Source: JADJLQ01 sp031417835
Lineage (GTDB): Bacteria > Bacteroidota > Bacteroidia > Chitinophagales > Saprospiraceae
Assembly: GCA_031417835.1 (NCBI GenBank)
Contig: JANOWJ010000138.1
Coordinates: 84,471-148,470 of the forward strand
DNA length: 64,000 nt
Direction of reading: 5' to 3'
Each line of letters begins with the position of its first letter. The first letter of the stretch is position 1. The notes under the pieces were generated by a model. That model was not told the origin of the DNA, made no database searches, and saw only the letters and a program-made list of their open reading frames with translations. Positions 8,242 through 17,675 of the stretch are shown piece after piece. The position numbers and the translations under genes are program-made.

Positions 8242-10122
8242 TCAAGCCTCCCAATCCGTATGATAGGATTGACCATATGGATCATCCGTTGTCCGATACG
8301 TATGTGCGCCAAAAAAATCCCGTTGAGCTTGGATCAAATTCATTGGTGAATTAGTAGTTGCATAGCCTAAAATAAAATTTAATGCCGATGAAAGACAAGG
8401 CAAGGCTAGTCCATTAGCTAAACCTGAAGTGACCGTTTTTATTAGTGATGGTAAATGAGTTTGAACCTCTATCCTTCGATGGAGGAGAATATTATGCTCA
8501 GTTTTGAACAACTCACAGATCGTCTCCATTATACTGGACCTGATGATACAGCCATTGGTCCAGATTCTCGCAGTTTCAGATAGATTCAATGCCCAATTAT
8601 TTTGTAATGATGCGGCATTTATGACCTCAAACCCTTGATGATGATTGATCCATCTGGCCAGTGTATATGCATCTTTTAGTTGGTTGGTGTCCATTTCTAC
8701 CAGGACATTTTCTGCAAATTTATTTTTTCCAAATAGTGTCCTTTCTTGTTTGTAGGATGAAATATACCTGGCAAACAAAGCATCGCCGATCAGCGTAGCT
8801 GGCACACCTACTTCAGCTGCTGCCGTCAGGCTCCATCCGCCCGTACCTTTATTGCCTCCGATATCCACGATTTTATCTAGTGTATATTGTCCTTCCGTCT
8901 TGTGCCTTAAGATCTTGATCGTGATCTCCAATAGATAGCTAGATAACTCTCCTCCATACCATTCTTCAAAAAGTGTGGCGATATATTCATTTGATTTGCC
9001 AGATCCTTTTTTTAGAAGCCAATAGACTTCAGATATTAATTGCATTTCAGCATACTCTATACCATTGTGTATCATTTTTACGAAATGACCTGCCCCCCCT
9101 GATCCGATATAGCCACTACACGGTCTACCTTGTTTGTCTTTAGCTGCGATGGCTTGGAGGATGTGTTCGATCTGATTATATGCATCCCTATGGCCTCCCG
9201 GCATGATCGCAGGACCTCTTAAAGCACCCTTTTCTCCACCTGATACACCTATACCTACAAAGTGGATTTGATGATTCCACAACTCTATTATTCTACGTTC
9301 AGTATCCTTAAAGTGAGAGTTGCCTCCATCCATCAGGATATCTCCGGGGCTCAAGTAAGGGACCATTGTGTCGATTACCTTGTCTACCGTTTGGCCAGCT
9401 GGCACCATCAAAAATATTTTTCGAGGGGTGGTTAAGGATGTGATAAATTCCCGGATATCCTCAAATCCTTTAGCCTTTGAAAATTCAGAAAATTCGGCAA
9501 TTGTTCTTTCAGCTACTTTTTCCTCTTTTCCTTTGCTAAATTGATTAAATAGAGACAGCTTAATGCCTTTGGCAGCCAGATTTCTTGCGAGACTTTTGCC
9601 CATCACACCTAGCCCCAACAGGCCAAACTCTGAACGATCCTGATTTAATAGAATATGATCTACTATGAGCTGTGGGGATTGATCGATAGAGATATGCAAT
9701 CCATAATGGGGATATTCCATTGTATCCAATTGTGAAGTCAGTAGCCCCGGTGGCATATAATGATCTTTGCGTGCTGCCATTCGATCGTGTATGAGCGAGT
9801 AGCCACCTTTGAGGACTACCCATTGGATAGGGGCGCTAATGTTTTTTATTAATGCCAATCGATATTTTTCTTTTAAAGCAGAGCAGGCGATGATCGCGCC
9901 ACCTAGACTCATATGTGACAACGCTATATTATTGATCGATTGGAGCCAACCAACTCGATCCTCATCATTCAAGGGTATACCGGCTTTCATTTTGGCCTTA
10001 TTTTCAACGGAGTGAAAATCATCCGCATCAAAGTAGGGGACTTTGATGTTGTCAGATAGTATTTTAGCTACTGTAGTCTTGCCGGACCCGGATACCCCCA
10101 TGATGATATAGATCATTGACAT
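8242..10122 (-). CDS. Gluconokinase / 6-phosphogluconate dehydrogenase fusion
   Basis: 626 residues in two enzymes. Residues 1 to about 160 are a GntK-type gluconokinase (P-loop GVSGSGKTT at 9-17, FDADDFHS, RMAARKDHYMPPGLLTSQLD). From about 162 on is a full 6-phosphogluconate dehydrogenase: GLLGLGVMGKSLARN, MDGGNSHF, GVSGGEKGALRGP, KMIHNGIEYAEMQ with the catalytic Lys and Glu, and the C-terminal NLIQAQRDFFGAHTYRT. Both active sites look intact. The fusion would phosphorylate gluconate to 6-phosphogluconate and oxidatively decarboxylate it to ribulose 5-phosphate in one polypeptide, feeding the pentose phosphate pathway and making NAD(P)H. Divergent from the mevalonate decarboxylase gene. Confidence 0.93.
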   Translation of the reverse strand: MSMIYIIMGVSGSGKTTVAKILSDNIKVPYFDADDFHSVENKAKMKAGIPLNDEDRVGWLQSINNIALSHMSLGGAIIACSALKEKYRLALIKNISAPIQWVVLKGGYSLIHDRMAARKDHYMPPGLLTSQLDTMEYPHYGLHISIDQSPQLIVDHILLNQDRSEFGLLGLGVMGKSLARNLAAKGIKLSLFNQFSKGKEEKVAERTIAEFSEFSKAKGFEDIREFITSLTTPRKIFLMVPAGQTVDKVIDTMVPYLSPGDILMDGGNSHFKDTERRIIELWNHQIHFVGIGVSGGEKGALRGPAIMPGGHRDAYNQIEHILQAIAAKDKQGRPCSGYIGSGGAGHFVKMIHNGIEYAEMQLISEVYWLLKKGSGKSNEYIATLFEEWYGGELSSYLLEITIKILRHKTEGQYTLDKIVDIGGNKGTGGWSLTAAAEVGVPATLIGDALFARYISSYKQERTLFGKNKFAENVLVEMDTNQLKDAYTLARWINHHQGFEVINAASLQNNWALNLSETARIWTNGCIIRSSIMETICELFKTEHNILLHRRIEVQTHLPSLIKTVTSGLANGLALPCLSSALNFILGYATTNSPMNLIQAQRDFFGAHTYRTTDDPYGQSYHTDWEA

Positions 10123-10290
10123 GTATTACACTAATAAATGATCTGCAAGATAACCCATGTTACCTAATGTATTAAAGCGATAAATCGAAAATAGTCAGAT
10201 GTATAAAATGAACTAGAAAACATCGAGTCTGGGGTAGAAGTGGTAAAATCACAATCTAGTAAGTGTATAGGATGGCTATCTTTGCGCGCA

Positions 10291-11367
10291 ATGAATGACT
10301 TTTTGATACCTGCTTCTAATCCACCGGCCAAAATCAAGCCCGGTCACATCGCATGGAGGTCACCTTCCAATATCGCAATAGTCAAATATTGGGGAAAATA
10401 TGGGCAACAATTTCCAGCTAACCCATCTCTCAGTATGACGCTCGAAAATGCGTATACTGAAACACATTTGTTTTACAAACCTAGAGCGGCCAATGATGAA
10501 GCCATAAATTACACATTTGACAACCAAAAAAATCGTGCTTTTGAAGCCAGGATTCAACTGGTTTTTAAATCATGGAAGGAATATTTCCCATTTCTGGATA
10601 CCATCCATCTGGACATTCATTCCAAAAATTCCTTTCCTCACTCAACAGGCATCGCCTCCTCCGCTTCCAGCATGAGTGCATTGGCACTTTGCGTGGTCGC
10701 GTTAGAACAATTGATTTATAAAAGATTCACTGATAAAGAATTTTTTCAAAAAGCCAGTTTTATGGCCAGGCTAGCCTCAGGCAGTGCATGTCGATCCGTA
10801 TTTCCATGTTTTTCGGTTTGGGGCAAGACAGATCATGTAGAAGGCAGTCATGATGCATATGCTATTCCATTAGAGCGCTTTCATCCAATATTCGCTTCAT
10901 TGCTAGATGATATCATCATCGTGAGCAGTGATGAAAAAGCCGTAAGTAGCTCGGCCGGACATGTGTTGATGAATGATCATCCATTCGCAGAGAGTAGATA
11001 TACTCAAGCCAGAAGACATACAGAGGAATTGAATCAAATCCTAAAGTCAGGTGATCTGGATCGTTTTGGTGAAATAGCTGAGATGGAAGCCATGACTCTA
11101 CATGCTTTGATGATGTGCTCACAACCGAGCTATACCTTGATGCTACCCAATACACTGACCGTGATCAATAAAGTCAGAGATTTTCGACGGGATACAAAAT
11201 TGCCGGTGTATTTTTCATTAGATGCAGGACCTAATCCACATATTTTATACCCTTCTGACATCAATGCAGAAGTTGAAGGATTTATCCTGAATGAGATCAA
11301 ACCCTTAGCCGAAGAGGGTAAAGTCTTGAAAGATCATTGTGGTAAAGGCCCTTTCCAACTCAGTTAA
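10291..11367 (+). CDS. mvaD: Diphosphomevalonate decarboxylase
   Basis: 358 residues from the ATG at 10291; the frame is open from a GTG at 10240, but the ATG context and family length favour 10291. GHMP-kinase fold: WRSPSNIAIVKYWGKYG with the ATP-binding SxxxKYWGK block, HSTGIASSASSMSALAL as the phosphate loop, and SGSACRSVF and SLDAGPNPHIL as family blocks. It catalyses ATP-dependent decarboxylation of mevalonate diphosphate to isopentenyl diphosphate, so isoprenoids are made by the mevalonate route, as in several Bacteroidota lineages. No other mevalonate gene is nearby. Confidence 0.93.
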   Translation: MNDFLIPASNPPAKIKPGHIAWRSPSNIAIVKYWGKYGQQFPANPSLSMTLENAYTETHLFYKPRAANDEAINYTFDNQKNRAFEARIQLVFKSWKEYFPFLDTIHLDIHSKNSFPHSTGIASSASSMSALALCVVALEQLIYKRFTDKEFFQKASFMARLASGSACRSVFPCFSVWGKTDHVEGSHDAYAIPLERFHPIFASLLDDIIIVSSDEKAVSSSAGHVLMNDHPFAESRYTQARRHTEELNQILKSGDLDRFGEIAEMEAMTLHALMMCSQPSYTLMLPNTLTVINKVRDFRRDTKLPVYFSLDAGPNPHILYPSDINAEVEGFILNEIKPLAEEGKVLKDHCGKGPFQLS

Positions 11368-11486
11368 TGAATCAATATCTTCCAATCATTCTCTGTTGTG
11401 AAGCACTTCAACAACCCAAAGTTTAAGCCAGCTATTAGCATTGCCTTGGGCGTTAAATAATCCTCATCAGCGATGTACCCCATAGA

Positions 11487-12434
11487 TCATATTTGATTTT
11501 CAATGCTAAATTCCTCCCGACCTTCCAATGATTTTTTCCAGGAAGCCTTATTCCAAACTGGCTTTTTGTATTTCAATAAATAGGCAAGCAACATCCCCTG
11601 AAATAACATTGCTACCAATGAACCTTCATACCCAAAAGCCGCTCCCGTGATTCTTGGATAGCCAGTATCCTGAAATTGGATCAAACTATACACATCGACA
11701 CCGCTGACATTAAAATCAAAAAAACCAGCTTGGATAAAATTCCATCCGGCATGAAATCCTGCGCAGATCCAGATATTGCGATATAAAATGAAGAATACAG
11801 CCATGATGGCTCCGCCCAGTAGTATATTGGCAAATCCAAGCCAAGTGAAATTAGTATTTCCAATGTGCATCAAAGCAAAAAATGAAGCAGAGCAGATGAC
11901 GGCCACTATAGTACCTAATCTATATTCTAACATCGGTATTAAAAAGGCCCTGGTCAAAACTTCTTCGCCTGTACTTTGAACAATAAAAAAAAGGAGAAAG
12001 CCTACGAAGTAAAGCCAATTATAGGAGGAGGGCAGAAGAGAAACTTGATGAAAAATGAATAGAATTAAAAATCCGGGCACAACCATCATCGCACTACAGC
12101 CCCATCCCCGGCCAAAGTACGTGACGGCTTGATCCAGATCATACCCTAAGTCCAGGAGTCGTCGATTAAATATAAAGTGATGTACCACTATAGATGCTCC
12201 GGTAAATGAAATCAAAAGGGGGACATAATTGAGTAATAGTAAGGGATATGGATTAGTCTGTTCTGAAAACTGACCAAGCGTCATGTACGCTATTGGATCT
12301 TGTTTAAAAAATTGTAAGATTAAAAACTGAGCCCCAAGTACAATACAAAAGACAATTGTAAAAAGCATTATTTCTAGGATAGCCCATCCGATATTATTTA
12401 GTATTCGCTTCATCTTTGGTTGTCTTTTCTTCAA
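11487..12434 (-). CDS. CPBP-family intramembrane metalloprotease (CAAX protease-like)
   Basis: 315 residues, strongly hydrophobic with about seven or eight membrane segments. The family's motifs are present: STGEEVLTRAFLIP (EExxxR), ALMHIGN, and CAGFHAGWNFIQ in the last segments. CPBP proteins are glutamate intramembrane proteases of the CAAX-prenyl type; the substrate is unknown. The ATG at 12434 overlaps the upstream hydroxylase gene by 41 bases; an alternative ATG at 12413 gives a 20-base overlap and is equally plausible. Either way the two genes look translationally coupled. Confidence 0.85.
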   Translation of the reverse strand: MKKRQPKMKRILNNIGWAILEIMLFTIVFCIVLGAQFLILQFFKQDPIAYMTLGQFSEQTNPYPLLLLNYVPLLISFTGASIVVHHFIFNRRLLDLGYDLDQAVTYFGRGWGCSAMMVVPGFLILFIFHQVSLLPSSYNWLYFVGFLLFFIVQSTGEEVLTRAFLIPMLEYRLGTIVAVICSASFFALMHIGNTNFTWLGFANILLGGAIMAVFFILYRNIWICAGFHAGWNFIQAGFFDFNVSGVDVYSLIQFQDTGYPRITGAAFGYEGSLVAMLFQGMLLAYLLKYKKPVWNKASWKKSLEGREEFSIENQI

Positions 12435-13191
12435 ATTTTTTAAAAAAGTCAGGACTTTCAGTTTTCATCCAATGATCCCAAAATGTAAAATACAAACCGA
12501 AATTGAATCGGAATTGGCTATGATGTAAAGCATGATGGGTAGCCCCGATCCACCATTTTCCGAACCAATGCTGATGACTGCCGGCAGGATAAATCTCATG
12601 ATTCAAGTGGTTGATGACGCTTGTGATAGCCATGATCAATAGCAACACCACCAGGGAAATAATGTGCATGGGGACTACATAGATGGCCAGGACTATAGGC
12701 AATGCCTGAAGCAGACTTTCTACCGGGTGAAAGGAAAAAGATGTCCATGCTGTAGTAGTCAGACTCTCATGATGGGTGCGATGTATCCATCGATAGATGC
12801 TCGGTCGATGCATCCAGCGGTGTAACCAATAATAATAGGTTTCATGAAAAATTAATACCATCACAATACTCAGGATCAACCATAGCTTTGGATAAAGCGA
12901 GCTATCGAGGTATATCGATGTACCACCTGTCTGCCACGAATAGAAAACCATCGTGCCAATCAAAGCAAATATGAAAGAAGTAACCAAAGAATATAAGATT
13001 TCTCGCCTGATCTGGCCTTGTTTACCAGGTATCTTGTTGAGCGTAATAGTCACCATGCGACTGGCATATCGACCATTGAATATGTAGTAAAACAAGCCGG
13101 CCAATACAAGATACCTCACAAATATAGCCAGTGTCAATATAAAAATGGTCAATAAGATATTGAGTATCAATCCTTGACTTAAATCGATCAT
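12394..13191 (-). CDS. Sterol desaturase / fatty acid hydroxylase superfamily membrane protein
   Basis: 265 residues with about four membrane segments and the di-iron histidine boxes of the superfamily: HETYYYWLHRWMH, HRTHHES and GATHHALHHSQF, plus HLNHE. These enzymes hydroxylate or desaturate lipids with O2. The substrate cannot be read from sequence; a lipid or carotenoid-like compound is possible. It overlaps the downstream CPBP protease gene, so the two probably form a small membrane-associated operon, divergent from the SPFH gene. Confidence 0.87.
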   Translation of the reverse strand: MIDLSQGLILNILLTIFILTLAIFVRYLVLAGLFYYIFNGRYASRMVTITLNKIPGKQGQIRREILYSLVTSFIFALIGTMVFYSWQTGGTSIYLDSSLYPKLWLILSIVMVLIFHETYYYWLHRWMHRPSIYRWIHRTHHESLTTTAWTSFSFHPVESLLQALPIVLAIYVVPMHIISLVVLLLIMAITSVINHLNHEIYPAGSHQHWFGKWWIGATHHALHHSQFRFNFGLYFTFWDHWMKTESPDFFKKFEEKTTKDEANTK

Positions 13192-13310
13192 CTTTGAATG
13201 TTTAACCCTACTATTGCAAGTTGGTGTAAAAATCGGTTTTAATCTAATACAAAAAGCGATTCGAACCTCATGATGTCCTAAATAATCAATTGTATTCTTT
13301 AAAAATAAAT

Positions 13311-13341
13311 TTTGCCAGATTCAAATTGTGATATATATTTG
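13311..13341 (+). promoter_or_regulatory. Bacteroidota sigma-A-type promoter for the SPFH gene
   Basis: A -33 TTTG at 13311-13314 and a -7 TATATTTG (TAnnTTTG consensus) at 13334-13341 are separated by 19 bases, the expected spacing. The SPFH start codon lies 20 bases downstream of the -7 element. This is the clearest promoter I see in the window. Confidence 0.7.
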
Positions 13342-13360
13342 ATATCAAAATGATATTAAA

Positions 13361-14221
13361 ATGAAAAATGAATTTATTGTAAAGCCTTCCAGTGGCTATC
13401 TGATGATTGCTTTATTCCTCCTCCTTTTTGGCCTTGGTTTTATATTGCTCATAGGTTTCAACATGATCGGGCTGGGGCTTGCTTTAGTCCTGTTGCCCTG
13501 TCTAGCGATCTTACCGGGATTTTTATTGGTCAATCCGAATGATTCTAAAGTACTCTTACTTTTTGGGGAGTATAAAGGCACGGTGAAAACTAATGGATTC
13601 TTTTGGGTCAATCCATTCATGGGTAAAAAAAGAATTTCACTACGGGCCAAAAACTTCGACAGCGAACGCATCAAGGTGAATGACAAACTAGGGAATCCGA
13701 TATTGATCAGTGGTATAGTCGTATGGCGGGTGAGTAATACCTTCAAAGCTGCTTTCGAAGTGACTGATTATGAAAGTTTTGTAAAAGTTCAATCCGAGTC
13801 AGCCCTCAGACAATTGGCGGGATCTTATGCTTATGACAATTTTGATGATGGCCAACATGAGATCACATTAAGATCTGCCCATACAGAAGTCAACGAAGCA
13901 TTAGAGTACCAACTCCGCGAACGGCTGCAAATGGCAGGACTTGAAGTCATCGAGGCCAGACTAGGCTACCTGGCATACGCTCCAGAGATAGCCAGTGCTA
14001 TGTTGCGCAGACAACAAGCTGAGGCAGTGGTAGCTGCCAGAATGAAAATCGTGGAAGGAGCTGTTGGTATGGTGGAGCAAGCCCTCAAACAGCTTTCTGC
14101 TAAAAAAATTATAGATCTGGATGATGAGAAAAAAGCTGCAATGGTCAGCAATCTCATGGTCGTCTTGTGTAGTGATAAGGATGCGACACCAATTGTCAAC
14201 ACCGGGACATTGCATCAGTAA
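13361..14221 (+). CDS. SPFH / Band 7 domain membrane protein
   Basis: 286 residues. Two adjacent membrane segments at about residues 12-58 are followed by an SPFH/Band 7 domain (LLLFGEYKGTVKTNGFFWVNPF, then LISGIVVWRV and ALRQLAGSYAYD) and a C-terminal helical region (MLRRQQAEAVVAARMKIVEGA). SPFH proteins form oligomeric membrane microdomain scaffolds of the stomatin/flotillin group. It has its own strong promoter. Eleven bases after its stop comes a 58-residue Arc-like protein, a pairing known in this SPFH subfamily, suggesting a two-protein unit. Confidence 0.88.
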   Translation: MKNEFIVKPSSGYLMIALFLLLFGLGFILLIGFNMIGLGLALVLLPCLAILPGFLLVNPNDSKVLLLFGEYKGTVKTNGFFWVNPFMGKKRISLRAKNFDSERIKVNDKLGNPILISGIVVWRVSNTFKAAFEVTDYESFVKVQSESALRQLAGSYAYDNFDDGQHEITLRSAHTEVNEALEYQLRERLQMAGLEVIEARLGYLAYAPEIASAMLRRQQAEAVVAARMKIVEGAVGMVEQALKQLSAKKIIDLDDEKKAAMVSNLMVVLCSDKDATPIVNTGTLHQ

Positions 14222-14232
14222 CCCATCTCGGT

Positions 14233-14409
14233 ATGGAAAAAAAGAAGTTTGTGCTCAGGGTAGATGAGATGACTATGAAAGCACTCGAAAAATGGGCTTC
14301 CGATGAATTTCGAAGCTTAAATGGTCAGATCGAGTACCTTCTAAATAATGCATTAAAACAAGCAGGTAGGCAACCTAAGAAAAAAGGTATTGAAAAAATG
14401 GATGATTAG
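14233..14409 (+). CDS. Small Arc-like (ribbon-helix-helix) protein
   Basis: 58 residues: begins MEKKKFVLRVDEMTMKALEKWA, a beta-strand followed by helices (SLNGQIEYLLNNALKQAG), ending in a basic tail. The pattern FVLRVDE...ALEKWASDEFRSLNGQIEYLL fits the Arc/MetJ ribbon-helix-helix fold. It starts 11 bases after the SPFH gene stop and so is probably cotranscribed. In comparable loci an Arc-family DNA-binding protein accompanies the SPFH protein, possibly linking the membrane scaffold to DNA or autoregulating the operon (inference). Confidence 0.75.
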   Translation: MEKKKFVLRVDEMTMKALEKWASDEFRSLNGQIEYLLNNALKQAGRQPKKKGIEKMDD

Positions 14410-14445
14410 CAGCAATTTCTTTATTTAAATAATATTCATAGCGAA

Positions 14446-14937
14446 TTGAAAACGAAAACGATTTTTCGACACGTAAGGGACATCATTTTTCTGCCTTTGT
14501 CCGTGCTCATACTAGTACCACTAGTGATATACCGGCATACACCGGATATTATACCGGATTATTTATCCATAAAATTATTTTCTGGATTGATGTTTTTGTT
14601 CGGTGCGGTTTTATTCTGCTGGACTGTGGTCCTTTTTCAGTCCGTAGCTGAGGGTACATTGGCTCCATGGACAGACAAAAAGAAATTGGTAGTGATCGGT
14701 CCGTACGCCCACTGTAGAAATCCAATGATCGCAGGCGTAGTATTGATATTGATCAGCGAATCTCTGTGGTTTAGATCGATGCCCATACTCCTTTGGGCCT
14801 CTGTTTTTTTTGTGATCAATACGTGTTTTTTTATCATCAGAGAGGAGCCGTTCCTCGAAAAAAAATTTGGCGATCAATATAGGAATTATAAACGCAACGT
14901 GCCTCGCTGGATTCCAAAGATGCATGCTAAAAATTAG
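14446..14937 (+). CDS. Isoprenylcysteine carboxyl methyltransferase / PEMT-like membrane methyltransferase
   Basis: 163 residues from a TTG start; the next in-frame ATG (residue 49) would remove the first membrane segment. Three or four membrane segments surround the ICMT/PEMT-family signature GPYAHCRNPMIAGV, with the C-terminal block REEPFLEKKFGDQYRNYKRNVPRWIP. The family transfers methyl groups from S-adenosylmethionine to lipids or isoprenylated cysteines at the membrane. The substrate is unknown. It starts 36 bases after the Arc-like gene and may belong to the same transcript. Confidence 0.82.
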   Translation: MKTKTIFRHVRDIIFLPLSVLILVPLVIYRHTPDIIPDYLSIKLFSGLMFLFGAVLFCWTVVLFQSVAEGTLAPWTDKKKLVVIGPYAHCRNPMIAGVVLILISESLWFRSMPILLWASVFFVINTCFFIIREEPFLEKKFGDQYRNYKRNVPRWIPKMHAKN

Positions 14938-15052
14938 GCTAAGAAGATGGTATAGCGTGAGACCTTAAAGCCTTGAGCTTAAACCGCACAAGACAGCACT
15001 TCGAACTCACTCTTGAATGGACCTTATGTATTAAATAAAACAACAGCTGATC

Positions 15053-16378
15053 TTAGTTCCGGGTTTTGAGTGTTTTCATTACATGATTACCCACATTTTT
15101 ACCTTGAAGTGCGCCGTTAACTATAGCTGGCATGTAATGTATACCTCCATAAAATCTACTGATACAAGCTTCTTCTGCTGCATTTCTTAAACTTGTAAAA
15201 GATCTTGGATAAAGGCCATATTCGACTTCGACACTATCTGTAAATGCGATAGTGTCGCCCATCAGTTGAGTTAAAATTTCTGCCGACGCACTGGATACTA
15301 CGCTGTGTCCGCTAGGATATTCTGGGAATGGAGGAGTCTGCAATAATGGGATCCAATCTGGGTCTATATTTTCGTTGATATAAGTCTCGGGACGCACTGT
15401 ATTGCTACGATATTTTTCATCCCAGCAAGAGATAAATCCGTCATAAAGCCCGATAGCAACCAAAGCGTATGCTTCGGCGGTCTCCGAAAATGATTTATTT
15501 AGTTGTTTGCACAGGGTCCTTGTGATTCCGATCCAATGCCCACCGGGAGAGATTTTTTTAGTGGCAAACATCACATGTCCCTGTTGATGTACGATGAATG
15601 GGTTACAATCCCAAAACGAAGCGATATGCTCAAAGGTGCTGTCTTTTTTATTGACGACCTCCATGACTTCTTTGGCCTCTTTATAAAATTGACTTTTTTT
15701 ATCAATTGAATAAGGAGTAGGTGGTGCTGGTTTGAATTGTATAGCACTATCAAGGGTCAGGGGTCTTTGTTTATTCCAATGAGGTTCTATAGCATCCATA
15801 TATGCTGGTGGAGTAGGCTTCCACCGCTCTGGATCAGAGGTGACTGAAAATTTGGGAAAAGTCCGGGACTGTTTGTAATTGTCCTTACCACTCCATCGCA
15901 TGACGGCAGCACTGATGCTGTCACCATAGGCCATGGATCGTATTAAAACATCAGCAGGTACACCGATCTTTTTATATTGTTCCATCACGGATTTCTCGTA
16001 TTCATTCATTTTGTCTTCTGAGAAAAGCAAGGTACGGCCTGTATTAATCACTGCTTTTATACTCGCTATTGGATATGAATATTCCTTATCTGCCTCAGGT
16101 TTTGGCATTATAGGTAGGTCTTTGACCTGACCGGCTAGGGATCTAAATTTTGGATCCCCAGCAGCCATAGCCTCATAGCCTGCGATAGCACATCGGCTAT
16201 AGATCCGACTGGCCACTGGAGGTGAAAATATATCGTAAACCATGATATCTGTGACGGCTTTGAGCCCTGCATGATATAAATTGGCATTGTCGACTTCGAC
16301 TTGATAGTTTGGATTGGATTTTTTACAAGAAATAAAAATGGCCAGTACGAATGACAATAGAATAATGATGCGCATCAA
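15053..16378 (-). CDS. PAP2/vanadium-haloperoxidase-like lipoprotein
   Basis: 441 residues. The leader ends in a lipobox (IFISCKKS), so it is probably a lipoprotein. The C-terminal half holds the PAP2/vanadium haloperoxidase acid-phosphatase motifs: WDEKYRSNTVRPETY (KxxxxxxRP), PEYPSGHSVVSS (PSGH) and SRFYGGIHYMPA (SRxxxGxH). Most of the phosphate/vanadate-binding residues are therefore conserved. Function could be vanadium-dependent halogen oxidation or phosphatase activity; sequence alone does not decide. It stands alone on the minus strand. Confidence 0.85.
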   Translation of the reverse strand: MMRIIILLSFVLAIFISCKKSNPNYQVEVDNANLYHAGLKAVTDIMVYDIFSPPVASRIYSRCAIAGYEAMAAGDPKFRSLAGQVKDLPIMPKPEADKEYSYPIASIKAVINTGRTLLFSEDKMNEYEKSVMEQYKKIGVPADVLIRSMAYGDSISAAVMRWSGKDNYKQSRTFPKFSVTSDPERWKPTPPAYMDAIEPHWNKQRPLTLDSAIQFKPAPPTPYSIDKKSQFYKEAKEVMEVVNKKDSTFEHIASFWDCNPFIVHQQGHVMFATKKISPGGHWIGITRTLCKQLNKSFSETAEAYALVAIGLYDGFISCWDEKYRSNTVRPETYINENIDPDWIPLLQTPPFPEYPSGHSVVSSASAEILTQLMGDTIAFTDSVEVEYGLYPRSFTSLRNAAEEACISRFYGGIHYMPAIVNGALQGKNVGNHVMKTLKTRN

Positions 16379-16647
16379 AAGGTTGCTGATTTATTACAAA
16401 GGTAATGTTTTTGGACTTTAAGATTGTACGGTTCATTTTAAAGGTGTGTGACAATTGACTTAGCAATTCAGCCTGGCCAATGGCTCGCGGCTGAAGGAGA
16501 CTAAAGCTGTATTACGTTAATATTGAGCGAGTTGGCTTCACAATGTAATCCTCCGAAGAAGTCAACGGTAAATCAAATAAATGCAATCCGGTTGACACCC
16601 ATTTTAAAGCTTATCAACATTTGGTCAAGTTGGTTAAAGAAAGTTGA

Positions 16648-17490
16648 TTACCACTTCAGTTTCTTATAAAATTGGATATCATGCTCCAGGCTATCGTAAG
16701 CATCTTTCCCATATTCCTCTTGTTCGATAAAGAAGTATTTCATCCCAGACTTTTTGTAAGATTTTAAAAGGCCTATGATATCGAGTTGGCCTTTGCCAAA
16801 TTCAGTACTTTTATTTTCCTTCAGATTCATATCCTTTAGATGCCATAAAGGGAATCTGCCCGGATATTTATTAAAATAATCAATTGGGTTTTTGCCGGCA
16901 GCGATGACCCAACCTAAGTCAAGCTCCATATGCATTAAACCCGGATCGGTATTTTGCATCAAGACATCGTATAATACTGTCCCATTCTCCGACTCAAATT
17001 CGTATTCATGATTATGATATCCAAATTTTAGGCCTCGGGCTTTACATTGTTCCCCCGCTTTGTTAAAAGCATCAGCCACTTCTTTATAATTGTCGACCGT
17101 CTGACCTCGGGTAGTCATAGAGGCTACCATGATATATTCCTGGCCGGATTCTGCAGCTTGGTCTATGGTATTCAACCAATCCTTATCGATATGTACATGG
17201 CCACTGCGTAAAGTCATGCCCAAATCTTTACAAGTTTGGGCCATTTCTTTGGGTTTTAATCCGGAAAAAAGTCCCTTGTTGCTGCGATAACTTTCGATTT
17301 GGTTATAACCCATTTTGGCAAGTTTGGCCAACGTACTTTTTGGATCTTGATTCATTTCTACCCGTACAGAGTACAGTTGTACCCCGATTTGTTTGCGTCG
17401 AGCAGGTATAACTAGTGAATCCATATCAAGCGATGGCAAAGCCAATGCAGCCAATGAAGACTGCAGGATAAAGTTTCTTCTGGAATTCAT
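16648..17490 (-). CDS. Sugar phosphate isomerase/epimerase-like TIM barrel, exported
   Basis: 280 residues starting MNSRRNFILQSSLAALALPS, a twin-arginine-like leader. The rest is a xylose-isomerase-like TIM barrel: QIGVQLYSVR at strand 1, GYNQIES, GYHNHEYEFE with metal-ligand His and Glu, MHMELDLGW with Glu and Asp, PLWHLKDMN, and YFFIEQEEY near the end. The metal-binding residues look complete. It would act on keto-sugars or sugar lactones in the periplasm; the substrate is unknown. It is a stand-alone gene with 269 bases to the haloperoxidase-like gene. Confidence 0.85.
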   Translation of the reverse strand: MNSRRNFILQSSLAALALPSLDMDSLVIPARRKQIGVQLYSVRVEMNQDPKSTLAKLAKMGYNQIESYRSNKGLFSGLKPKEMAQTCKDLGMTLRSGHVHIDKDWLNTIDQAAESGQEYIMVASMTTRGQTVDNYKEVADAFNKAGEQCKARGLKFGYHNHEYEFESENGTVLYDVLMQNTDPGLMHMELDLGWVIAAGKNPIDYFNKYPGRFPLWHLKDMNLKENKSTEFGKGQLDIIGLLKSYKKSGMKYFFIEQEEYGKDAYDSLEHDIQFYKKLKW

Positions 17491-17675
17491 ACAATTAAGT
17501 TTTGTTCAAATATAGGTACATCTTGGGTGCTCTGGCTTATTACATTATAGTCTATTCTTATCCGTTATTAATCGAAAATACAATGTAAAGAAGGGTAGAC
17601 CAATGCTTAAATTTATAAAATTAAAGTAGGTTAATCTGCAAAATAACTGGATCTAATGGGCTTGTAAACACCAAA

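Noticed and set aside
13258..13267. GGTTCGAATC-like word on the minus strand that resembles a tRNA T-loop
   Set aside because: The flanking bases cannot form the T stem, and no acceptor, anticodon or D arm is found around it.
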